Shown: in pieces, positions 1 through 10,100 of the stretch
How the letters are laid out: every line of letters starts with the position of its first letter
How positions within the stretch are numbered: the stretch's first letter is position 1
From: Symbiodinium natans
Lineage: Eukaryota > Sar > Dinophyceae > Suessiales > Symbiodiniaceae
Assembly (NCBI GenBank): GCA_905221605.1
Contig: CAJNDS010000802.1
Span: 64,001-124,000 of the forward strand
Reading direction: 5' to 3'
DNA length: 60,000 nt
The notes under the pieces: model-generated
The model's database searches: none
Seen by the model: only the letters and a program-made list of their open reading frames with translations
Told to the model about the DNA's origin: nothing
Position numbers and translations under genes: made by a program

Positions 1-619
1 CAACTGGAGTCGCAATGAAGTTACTACCACCACCACCGCCAGAAGGTTGGCAACTCTGGTAGTTGCTAGCTGGACTGCATCCATAAAGGTCAGCAAGCTG
101 AGACACATCTTGCCTGCTCATGCCCATTCTCTGGCCGACGCGATAGTACGCAAACTGCGAAGGATTGGTCGTGTAAAGGTGGTACCCGCTAGGCTTCACC
201 AGGATTGTGTCTTGACCGTTCTTGGAGAAGGATCGGGAACCATAATGCATGATGGACATGATATCATACGGTCTTGCGGTGTCTGCACGTGGGTTCTTGG
301 TAAACTGACCATCCATACCTTGCTTGATGTTGTTCCACACGATGGTGACAAAGCCGTCGCGATCGGGTCTCGACTGCTCGTGCGCCATTCCCAAGGCATG
401 GAGGAGTTCATGGGTTGCCGTGCCACAGTTGTCGCAACCAGGGGATTGCAAATTCAATTTCTGATTCCCACCAAATAGGGAAGTTGACATGCCGATGTCT
501 GACCAGCAGCCGCCGCCACTGCGCCGGCCATTGGACTGAAAGTAAATAGCTGGCGACGCGCCGCACCGGTCGAGCCCGGCGTACTGCACGTTCTCAAACA
601 TGATGCCGGGAACATGACC
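1..619 (-). CDS. Astacin-family (M12A) zinc metalloprotease, catalytic exon, partial
   Basis: Secreted or surface zinc endopeptidase of the astacin family. Read on the minus strand, the exon holds in order: CGASPAIYFQSN; a CWSDIG segment with GGNQ (the usual Cys-x-S-x-x-G block before the active site); the zinc site HELLHALGMAHEQSRPDRDG, which matches the family signature HExxHxxGxxHExxRxDRD with catalytic Glu and three His; and the Met-turn SIMHYG with the following Tyr region (SQFAYYRVGQRMGMSRQD). After LADLYGC the chain continues into a Ser/Pro/Gly-rich linker (PSGGGGGS) and leaves the window, so a C-terminal extension is likely. All residues needed for catalysis that fall in this exon are intact. 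The 5' end follows a CACAG acceptor-like site near 619-623. The family call is very safe; the substrate is unknown. Confidence 0.93.
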
Positions 620-734
620 TGTGATCTTTGCCTTATTGCAGGATGCACTGACAATGCAGTTTGACAAGAGCAATCGGATGTCTTTCGCACGACATCTCGC
701 AGCCTACTTGGCAAGGTCCCTGCACTGCAGAATT

Positions 735-820
735 TCAGGCAGGTTGCCATGGCGCATTGCAGCGCTTCTCTCGCGCTCGCGGCAAGCGCGACATCATAGC
801 AGAACTTCACCTCTGGCGAC
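735..820 (-). CDS. Astacin N-terminal catalytic-domain exon (probable)
   Basis: The minus-strand reading VKFCYDVALAASAREALQCAM followed by CLKF resembles the first strand and first helix of astacin domains (V-x-Y-x-[FY]-D..., an A-x-x-A-M helix, then TC[IL]RF). It lies just upstream of the main catalytic exon in transcript order and on the same strand. About 8 residues usually found between the helix and the Cys are missing in the straight reading, so an unusual splice or a small deletion is possible. An acceptor-like CGCCAG precedes the exon. Confidence 0.6.
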
Positions 821-1137
821 GTCATTTTTTACTGGCAGGCGGGCTCTTGCTAACAATGACTCTGGGCTCTCTAGACCCTAGATGTCCCTAGGTTCTCTCC
901 GCTCGATACTCCATTGGCGCACATTGACGTATCCCAGTAACCCCAGGAACCCCAAGCCTTCGCACCATCCCACGGTGTGCCTGCCCCGAGGCTTCCAGAT
1001 CCTGTCCAGGCTCATGCGAAACAGAACGAGTCATGTAAAGGGTGTAAACATTGTGGCAAAAGGTCTGAGTGCAAGTTGAAAGTTGAGGGCAGAGAAGCCG
1101 ATGGTGTTGAAAATCCCGGGTCTCCTTCGTCACAAGC

Positions 1138-1504
1138 TACGCCTTTCTTGCTGCAGGCACCATTTGTTGCACCCGTCTCAGCATCCTCGAAACCGTAGAG
1201 GCCATGTATAACCTCCTCTTTTTTCATGTGCTTCGTGATCCAGTGGACATCATCCGATGTTAGAGTTGCCCCCTGCTCAGCAGCTTCAATAAGTCCCTCC
1301 GGTGTGTTCACCAGTGATGAGAGTTCGGACATCACCTGGACGACGCTATCGTAACTCTCCTCCGGTAGGAAGTCGTTCTCACAGGACCACTTGACATGCT
1401 TGGCCATCTTTCGCAACTGGTCAGAGGACGTCCGATCGTGCACGAACTGGGATGCTTTCGCCAGTGATTCCAGGACCCGTTTGCTCCGTGAGGCCTCGTC
1501 TTCC
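1138..1504 (-). CDS. Candidate upstream exon, possibly the astacin propeptide region
   Basis: An open minus-strand segment starts right after a TGTGCCAG acceptor-like site with EDEASRSKRVLESLAKASQ and runs about 120 residues. It is hydrophilic and helix-rich (QLRKMAKHVKWSC, EESYDSVVQVMSELSSLV, LIEAAEQG), ending with a short Cys pair (GACSKKG) at a GT donor-like site. I do not recognise a family. Position and strand make it a good candidate for the region N-terminal to the astacin domain, but it could be a separate gene. The composition looks coding. Confidence 0.45.
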
Positions 1505-1817
1505 TGGCACAGACCAAGACACACTCACGCTTGTCTCACATGACACATGGCCTCACAGCGCATCACAGAGCGCATCACTATGCGTCACCCCAAGGGGAGA
1601 GAACATACGTCCTGCTCAAGCGAGCACTCCACGGTTCCCGAGATGGCAGTGTCCTGCAGGGCTTTGCAATCAACAAAGATCAACAAAGGCACACTCAGCC
1701 CTGACAAGACTAGAGATGATTGGTCAAGGGGACCTGCATCTGCACGAAGAGAACTTTTTCCAGCAGCCAGCAATCTCAGGAGAAATGCCATTCAACTCAA
1801 CTGCCCATGCTTGCAGC

Positions 1818-1913
1818 TCACAGCGATTGATCCTCTCGCATAAACTCAGGCCACTGCCTGTCGTACTGGTATCGTACGTCCAATGGCGGCAATTGTTCAT
1901 GCCCGCGCAGGAC
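1818..1913 (-). CDS. Candidate terminal exon, unknown protein
   Basis: After a TTCAG acceptor-like site the minus strand reads VLRGHEQLPPLDVRYQYDRQ and on to WPEFMREDQSL before a TGA. Length and composition suit a last exon. No family recognised. It could end the transcript that comes from the right, or be another astacin upstream exon with an overlooked donor. Confidence 0.3.
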   Translation of the reverse strand, partial: VLRGHEQLPPLDVRYQYDRQWPEFMREDQSL

Positions 1914-2956
1914 CTGAATTGAAAAGGAACAGAGTCGGCCACGCCCCTTCCCGCCTGCCCTTGTCAGTTTGCCCTCAGCACAGCTAAGCCTAGGACGCTT
2001 GGCACGCTTCCGCATCCTTGATGTTGGTGCCTGAGTCGAGGCGCTCTGGTTCGAACATGAACTGAACACCCTGAACACACCCAGCATCCATCGAATGCAT
2101 CCATTGAATGCATCGCAAGAAGCCCCCATCCCGGCTCTTCTGAGGGCGCCACTGAAAGGTGCCCCCCTTTGCTCAGGAGTGCCGTAAGCTTGGGATTTCA
2201 AGCATGTTGCAGCAGCACCCGCGGCATGCAAAAGGAGGAGGGGGACTCTGCCCATGACCCGGTCTGCACGCCTTGGAAAGCAACAAGGGTGCTTGAGCCA
2301 CTTCTGCATCACGAGCCACAGAATTGCCCAGACTGACTCCACAGATCTCCACGGGGACATGACAGGCCCTCTAGCACAATCTGAGCATGTCAGTGTACAA
2401 TTGACCCTTCTGAACACAGCCAACCTCCCTCTCCTCCTGGAATGAGGAAGTTCACCGGCAAGCTGGAGCTCAGGCCTGCAACGCGATCTTCACATGCTAA
2501 TCTCGCCAGTCTTGATGACCGTAATGCCCCTGGGCTTGTGGTTGCTTTAGTGGACCTTGTCGAGCAAAGAGGTTCTCGGCAGAGTTTGCAGGGCAACCTG
2601 CAAACAATGAAGCTCGGGTCTGGCTAACTCTGCAACTTCTGCAAAGTTCTCAAAGGACGTATGAACGAAATGTAACGACATTATAGGAGTTCTTGGATCG
2701 TCGAACTTGCGGATTTGGCAGCCTACGGCGGCTCAGCCTTTCATTCAATCGTTGCTGCAGAGGGCAAAGCTGCGAAACATAAAATGCTGGGTTTCGAGTA
2801 TCGACGGCAGGTTCTGGGGAAACCCAACAACTCAAAGCCACATCAACTTCACAAACAAGAACTACAACCAACTTCTCTATTTTGGTATAGGCGCGCTGGC
2901 TGTTGCATGCAGGCCTTGCGGCTAAGACCTGGTCCTTGCTATAGGTAAGTAAGGGA
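1914..2956. other. Intergenic or intronic stretch, nothing firm
   Basis: No convincing gene. Around 2442-2627 the plus strand is open with a mixed composition (FTGKLELRPATRSSHANLAS), but there is no splice support and no recognisable domain, so it is not called. Confidence 0.4.
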
Positions 2957-3147
2957 GCAGCAGCAGGAGGAGGAAGCGGAGAAGGAGGAGGAGCAGGAGG
3001 AGGAGGAGGAGTAATAGTAGTAGTAGTGGTGGTAGTAGTAGGAATAGCAGAAGGAATAGCAGTAGCAGTAGCAGCAGCAGCAGGAGGAGGAAGAGGTGGA
3101 GGAGTAGTAGTAGTAGTAGCAGTAGTAGTAGTAGTAGTAGTAGCAGC

Positions 3148-3179
<32 letters not shown>

Positions 3180-3191
3180 GAGGAGGAGGAG
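2957..3191. repeat. GTA/GGA trinucleotide microsatellite
   Basis: About 235 bp of mixed GTA, GCA and GGA triplets on the plus strand, purest (GTA)n at about 3100-3178. It opens long artificial reading frames of poly-Leu, poly-Tyr and poly-Val on different frames. These are products of the repeat and not genes. Confidence 0.95.
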
Positions 3192-5508
3192 TCTCTCTCC
3201 ATGAATATTTGAGTGCGCTGACTTCATTGGGCCATGCGAAAACCGTACGTACATGCCCACAGTGCCAAGGCGGCCTTCAGAGGGGAACTGTCTGCAGATA
3301 CATCTGCAGAGTCCCGCGCCCTCTTCGCCATCATGTGCAAGGAGTGATCCCTGGCATTGCCGCATGCTGCTGCTAGCACGAGAGGGCACTTTGCACCACA
3401 GACGCCTGAAACCATCCCCTACGATGCAATCTATCATTGTGCAGAATACTCAGCTCTGACCATCCTAGAATTCTAGACTTCCTAGACCCGATCCCTTAAA
3501 TCCCGGCAATGCTACCGGAATGCGCTCTTGAAAAAATTAACTGAGCTCATGCACGCAAAGACATGCAACTGCACACGGAGAAGGGGAAAACAAAACGTTA
3601 GTGAGTTGAATCCGGAGCTCAAAGCTGCTTCTAATGAACACATTGCATGGTCGCCCGGTATTACCCCGTTTGCCCACTTTGCAATGCCAACTGTGCCTAA
3701 GGATGCACTCCGCCCCGCGTTCTCCGAAGAGACGGAGCAGCGATGGCATGGTCTCCAGCCTGAGACAAACCCAAACGAGACATACTCAGACAAACTCAAG
3801 CTGTCTATCTGTCTGTATATGTGGAGTCAAACTTGGAGACACGAAGGGATAGGGCTCCCCACGGCAGGTTTGCCAGGGAGGCATCTGGCAGCAGGAGGAG
3901 CTGTCGCGGGTTGGGGGTGGCTGGCAGCTCAGCCTCAGCAGGTGACAGAGCAGAGCTAACAGCCGTGCCGTCTCTTCCATGCGGCTTCACATGCAACTGC
4001 TGGAATCTGCTGGACCTTGATGTTGTCGAGGCAAACGATGTTGAAGCACTTGGCTAATGGGGCCAAATTTGGGCTTTTGGGGTCTCGGCATTCCACCCTA
4101 CGTTCAAAACACCCTGGCCCTGGCAGTTGTTCCTAAGTTCTTCAAGGAGTCCTCCTCTTCCTACTTCCTCTGAGCAACTCGCACCTTGAGGCCGAAGTGG
4201 TCATGTGGCCCAAACGTAAACGTGGTCAAAATGCCAAAATCTCTGCAGGATTGCGCAGCAGAGACCGATCTTATGAGGCACCGGCATGAAGGCCACACTG
4301 CCAGAAATGCCCCTGACACCATAAAAGTCCACCACACGTAAGCACTGCGAGAAGAAGTTTGCAGATTCGAAAAAAATTCTAGAGACCCATCAGCGATCAT
4401 CAGCGCGGAGACCCCTGGATGCCTCCAGCCGTCGCGAGAGCGGCTCCATCAAATGCTCGTCGAATTCCTCCACGACCATCCGGATGTTCTCTTGAAGCCT
4501 CTGAGACATTCTTGAGACGCCAGGTCCGAGTCGCAAAATTTAAAACACTTCTCACTGAAGCGATTCAATGCCTTGAAGGTTCGCATTGAGCACCTGGCGC
4601 TGGATCGACTTCAGGTGACGACAGCAGCTGCTTCTCAATCTGGCCTTAGTTGTCGTCCTCTCCGCTTCCAGTCTAGGGAGTAATTACTAGGGGAAGTTAC
4701 AACCAGGTACGACTTGCCATCACTCCCCGGTGACACCGGACACACGGGTGTCTTGAGGGTTGCCCCCCTTGAGTGCCTTGAGGGGGGCATTCTGAGTGCG
4801 GTGCTGTTTGTGGACAATATCCGATTGATGGAGGTCTGAACCTGGAGACAGGAGTGCATCCGAGATTCACTTCGGCCCCTCTGGTTTTGGGGGGTGTTTG
4901 GAGCCTCCGCAGGGTGCACCATGTGTCGGGACACCATCGGCTGCAGCTGCTGAACGCGTTCCGCACGGTCCCCCGCATCCGGGCTCAGCACTGCCTCTCT
5001 GGGGAGACTATTGCTGAAACTTTCCGACGGAGTTTCTCTTCCCTTCAACTGACTTTGTTTCCTTCGGGTTTCAAGTTTTGGGAACAGGGAAGGAATCAGC
5101 GTCAAGTTGGGAAATCCAAGGAGTATAACAGCATAACCATTTGAAGTAGCTCTTGAAGTCTCGCATGATGTATCATGCAACTATGTTGTCTGCACTGCAA
5201 AGCACAGCACAATCTGCAGGAAAACTTGAACCATTTGCTTGAGGGCTGTGATCTCACATTGTCGCCGCGGCACCCCCACGTAAATGTAGTTGGAGCGGAA
5301 CTGCAGAGTAACCTCGGCTTCTGTGAAGCGGCCGTAACCTACGTGATCATCTTTGATCATACGTAATTATGTGCTCATCATGGAGAATAAGGGCAGGCTT
5401 CCCACACAAACACACACAACGCGTGAAAGCTTTCATCTCCTTTCAGGGCTCCAATGTTTGCCCTGCCCACTGCCTAATCCTGGCATGCGAAACATGTTTC
5501 ATACATGT
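3192..5508. other. Gene-poor stretch
   Basis: No supported gene. Minus-strand frames at 4635-5180 are open over 180 codons and Ser/Arg/Gln-rich, including a stretch reading GDRAERVQQLQPMVSRHM, which looks coil-like. Without recognisable domain or splice context I leave it as an unassigned candidate. Confidence 0.35.
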
Positions 5509-5612
5509 GGTGGTGGTGATGATGATGATGGCGACGAGGAGGAGGAGGAAGAGGACGATGATGGTGATGGTAAGGATGACGATGACCATGATGATAACGA
5601 CGATGACAAGGG
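5509..5612. repeat. GAT/GAG triplet tract
   Basis: About 100 bp of purine-rich GAT, GAC, GAG and GGT triplets. The plus strand would give an Asp/Glu run and the minus strand a His/Pro run. Probably a degenerate microsatellite; coding use is not shown. Confidence 0.85.
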
Positions 5613-6374
5613 GCTCCATTTTGGGGCATTAAGGTGAGTGCTGAGGGCCGATCTTGGTATTCTGAACAGCAAACTTGCACGGGAATGACCGAGCGCAGGA
5701 CTACCAATGTCAAAGCCGGCAAGTGCGAGAGCAAAATCTCCTCGATCGAGGGCAGCTTGTCCTTGGGAACGTCGCTACATCAGAGCCTCTTTCAGATAAG
5801 ATATCCGGAGCTGCACTCGTCCAAAATCCTTCAAAGATATGTAGCCAACTGGGCCAAGACCGCAAGTAATTCGCCTCGGCCTCGGCTGCAAGGCGTCCGA
5901 CATTTGTTATGGGACAGTCCTGGGAGCTCCTGGTTGCCCTCCTCTAAATCACCTCCCCCACCCTTTCCCTTGGCTGAGTACCTCTCCTCGCACCCCCAGC
6001 CAGGCCGAGGCGGGCGACGCGCAGCGTCGAAAAACTGAGTGGGAAAGCAAATCCAGCCATGACTCCAGCTGCAATCTCTGGAAAAAGGGTGATTCGGTCT
6101 CCAGTCGCTGGCGGATAGCCTGGCAAGGCAGTTGCTCAGGTTGTCAACTGTCAAGACCCCTGGCCCCCCACTGCAAGAGTAGATAACCGCAGAACCTTGA
6201 TGCATACCCGCACTTGCCTTGTAGGTTCCAATCTCTTCTGGAAACGGCCATCGTTGCTCCAGGTTTCTGAGCCTTTGCGGGATTTGAGTTTGCGAAGGTA
6301 ACTAGATTAACTAGATAGTTTGACTGACAGGTGCCGAGGCCCTGGCAGGTAGAGCTGCACTCGCTCATCGTGAT

Positions 6375-6475
6375 CCTCTGGAAGCTTCTCCTCGCCAGCC
6401 ATGGTGCTTCTTGGATTTGCCGAGGCATAGCATGGAGCGGAGTGCCTTGAACAGCCTCTCCTCCCGCATACACAC
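6375..6475 (-). CDS. Candidate exon downstream of CFAP46 exons
   Basis: The minus strand reads EVCMREERLFKALRSMLCLG then KSKKHHG after an acceptor-like GCAG. It is short, basic and helix-like. Strand and position suit a 3' exon of the CFAP46 transcript. No family recognised for the fragment by itself. Confidence 0.3.
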
Positions 6476-6707
6476 CTCTGCTTCACTGAAGGTCTCTCAG
6501 CAGAAGTTCAAGTCTTGGGCGCCGCGTCTGAGCCCAGGGCTTCTGTACTCTGCAGCCAGCAAAGAAACCTGAGTAGCCACCTACTTACAGCTTCTTACAC
6601 TTAGTTACCTAGCGGCGTTGCAAAATGCGCGCCCCCGAAGAAGCTGGTGATTCTACTTACGCCCCACCCCCCTCCCAGACCGAGCAAGATTGCATGCAGG
6701 TTAAGCA

Positions 6708-7195
6708 CATGTGCGACTGATTCTGACGGTTACAGTGTGGCCGCCATGTTCCCTCGCAAGGGACTCGAAGGAAGCCATCGGAACAGAAAGGCCGTAGGCT
6801 TGGCACGCCAACACCTGCAGCTCAACAGGGCTCAACACTGTCAATACGGAGAGGTCTCCTGTGCCTACTTCATTACGACACTCTTGGACTTGCAGTTTCA
6901 GAATATGCCATATATCCTGGAGCCTGTCTTGAAACTCAAGATTGCCTGAGATGGTGTCGACAAGAATCGTCTCAGGAACAGGGGCCTCAAAAGCCCGTTT
7001 CGCGGCAAACAGGCACCGGTTGTTGAGGGCGTGCTTGGCAGCCTGACGCTGTAGTCTAGAGCAGTGATACACCTGCTTCTGAACCGGCGCCTCACATAGT
7101 GTGTGCCGGGCAAAGGTCCTGAAGTCCAGCAGGCCGTCCTGGTGCGTGTGTTGCATCTCTTCAAAACTGCTGAATTTCTGTAGCCAAGATCTCAA
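6708..7195 (-). CDS. Exon(s) of a conserved helical protein, probably the CFAP46 transcript
   Basis: An open minus-strand segment of about 160 residues: DFRTFARHTLCEAPVQKQVY, LQRQAAKHALNNRCLFAAKR, FQDRLQDIWHILKLQVQECR, then LSVLTVLSPVELQVLACQAY and GLSVPMASFESL. It is rich in amphipathic helices with no low complexity, which strongly suggests real coding sequence. I do not recognise a named domain. Same strand and next in order after the CFAP46 exons, so most simply part of the C-terminal region of that protein; a separate gene cannot be excluded. Confidence 0.5.
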
Positions 7196-10100
7196 TTCGG
7201 AGAAGTCATGGTTAAATGCAACAAGGGATGCATCATTGTCCGATCTTTTCCGCGAAAGGATACAATTGCTACACTGCTAAGCCAAAGACGACAAATCTTA
7301 AAAAGGTCTTCAGCATGAATTCAAGTCATCGACGAAAGCTCTGGCTACCAGGGTCGTTGCCTCCTCTCCAGCTGGCTCCTTAGCCTCCTCCTTGCTTTCC
7401 TGGCGTATCGACGCTACATTCTGCCGCTAGAATGCTTCGCAACACTTTGGCCGAATTGATGCATGTCATGGCCCCCGTGACATCCAACACAAGACAGGCG
7501 ACCTCCGCCTCCTGGGTCGGCTGGTACACCTTCACTTGCTACTTGCTACGGTCAAGTAACATTGTTTCGTAGCTATGGGTCGGTCAGCCTGGCTCGGATC
7601 TAAGCCATTCAGCTTGTTGCTGTACCTCTCTGCCGCTTTCAGGCCTCTCAACTCAAATTCAGTTGTGATGAGAGATATGTGACATCAAGATATCGGAAGC
7701 GTAGCCTTGAACCTCCGTAGGATCTGGCGACTGCAAGCTGTCCCAGATCCTGTTGGCTGCGGCGACCTGGGCACGGCCCACTTCCCAGATCTCAGAGACA
7801 GGTTTGGTGAGGGGAGGGCAGGTGCGTCTTCGTCCAAGTTCTTGCCGGCACTCCGCACCAAGGTCGCCTTCCAACTTGATAGTTAAGGATGCGCCGCAAC
7901 AGATAGCCCATAACAAATCCAGCTGGCGAAGTGTGAGGGCAAAAACAGAGGCCTGACGCGTGGAGAGTTCCATCTGCAACCGGCCCATTTCTGCTCTGGC
8001 CTTCCAGGTTGGGTCTAGGAGTCTAGGGGGAGGCAGCACGTTGATGAGTTCTTGCCCAGATTCAGCACAGTGCGCCTCAGACCATAGCAGTGGATATTGC
8101 AGAGGAGCATCAGTCACCTGCTGGCGAGCAATGGCTGGTCACATCATTCTGGTGCTTCAGCTGGTGGATCAATGGAAAACAGCCAAGGCGGTGATGTATA
8201 TAAGGAACTGCAATGGTGGCCTCGACCCCATCAGGTACCACCTCGGTGGCAACTGTGGATGGCAACCAGCAGCTTGCTACAACATATGACGACAGCCGAT
8301 GGAACTATGTTGCTGTAACTCAGCTCCGCTCGGCAGCTTCGAGTACTGATAAAGCATTGGACACCTGCAAAGCTCGCTGTAAGCCCTCACGACGTTCTCA
8401 TGGCAAGAAGACGGAGGGATTTCATCGTCGGGGTCTCTCTCTCTCTCTTGCAGATTTGCTTGCTGCAGGCTCAATGGAGCCCACATAACAATGGTCCGGC
8501 TCGAAAAAAAGCATTCAAGCAGAAGGACAAAGAAAAATTTCCAGCCCTTGCGCAGGTTGCCAACCCCAGGATGTCCTTTTCATGTCGAAGCAAACCCCCC
8601 GACTACCAGCCCTTTGATCTTCGGCAAGACGTCTCAAGACGAGGACGGACAACCAAAGATTCCAGCAAAATGTCACCCCAAATCTTCGACCTTCAACCTT
8701 CGATTTGGCGTCCTGGCTTCCAAACGTTTCAAGATGAGGATGGGCAACTGAAGATTTCAAGCAAAAGTCACGGAATCTTCAATCTTCGGTGTTCGGTTTG
8801 CTCGAGGCGCTTCAGGACGAAGACTTCAGTCCTGTATCTGGTCGAATTTTATGGCTCCCTGGCTAATCACCCTCTCCCAAAACCAAGTTGAAACACATCA
8901 GGCCGCCGAAATCGACCTATGTTCGAAAAACCAACCCCCCCCCCCCTCCCCGAAACAAAGATGAATGGAAGCTTACGAGCCCAAACCGCAGGGGCCCGTG
9001 AGCCGGAGGCAATGTGCGCGCTTGTCTCGTGCAAAAACTCATGCCAAGGAACCCTTTTAGGGTTGCACACAAGAACTCGCGTCAAGTGGTTCGTGGCGCC
9101 CCCCCCCCCCCTCCCCCCCTCCCCCCCTCCCACCTTGGCCAGGGAGTCCTCCACTTCGGTCATGTCTCGGGCCTGGTTCGACATTTTGTCCTCCTCGTCG
9201 ATCTGCTCATTCATGAGCTTCAGCCATCTTTCCACGACACTCTGATCATCCATGGAGCTGCTCTCGCGGCCTCCTGAGATACGATCTGCGATGGAGCTGC
9301 CAAAGAAGCCACCGCTGTTTTTGCTTGCTATGAAGATGTCGGTTGTCTTGGGGTCGATGACTTTGCGCAAGTGCAGCAGTCTCCGGTGCAGCCTGGCGTT
9401 TCCGGAGAAGGAGCGTCTCAGAGCAAGAACACGGGCCTCCCAAATGTCCAGCCGAGCTAGTAATGTTTCCGAAGGCAAGGATAGGTTCTGCTCCATACCC
9501 TCCACGGGCAACGTCAAGGTAAGGAGTGCATCTCGCGAGGTGCGCACAGCCAGCACAGCCTGCTCCATGCGCCCTGCATACTCTTCCAGGGCACTGTAGC
9601 TCAGCTCCCTGCAGTTCTGAGGATCACGAGTGAAGTCTGCCTCTTTTGCTTCAACCAAAGGGAACATCAGCTCCAAAAAGCTCAGGCATTCCATCACGTG
9701 CCGCCTGTAGAAGCCAGCAGCCAGGAGCTGTTGGCCGATGTGCAGGTGCTGATCAAATGCAGCTTGCAGGTCCTTCACCCATTCTTTCGTTGTAACCTGG
9801 GTTGCCCGGAGCTTGCTCACTTCTGCGTGCAACTGCCGCACACTGACGCTGCAGTGCGCCAGCACTTGCTTTGAACTGGGCTGGAAGCCGCCCGTATCGC
9901 TCCCGCCCGGTTTGAATGTTGATCCTCCAATGCTTCCCATTGCCTGCTTGGCTTTTTCGGGCGGCGTGCTGCCTGGGCTCGCCTGGATGGCAACGACCGC
10001 CTCCTGCAATGCTGTGATGGCCGGCAGTGTCTCCTTGCGGGCATCGTGGGCATCGGCCAAGAGCACGGAGGCCTCCTTAGAGAGCGAGAGAGCGTGTGAG

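Noticed and set aside
2922-3437. Long poly-Leu, poly-Tyr and poly-Val reading frames
   Set aside because: They arise from the GTA/GGA microsatellite and are open in several frames at once.
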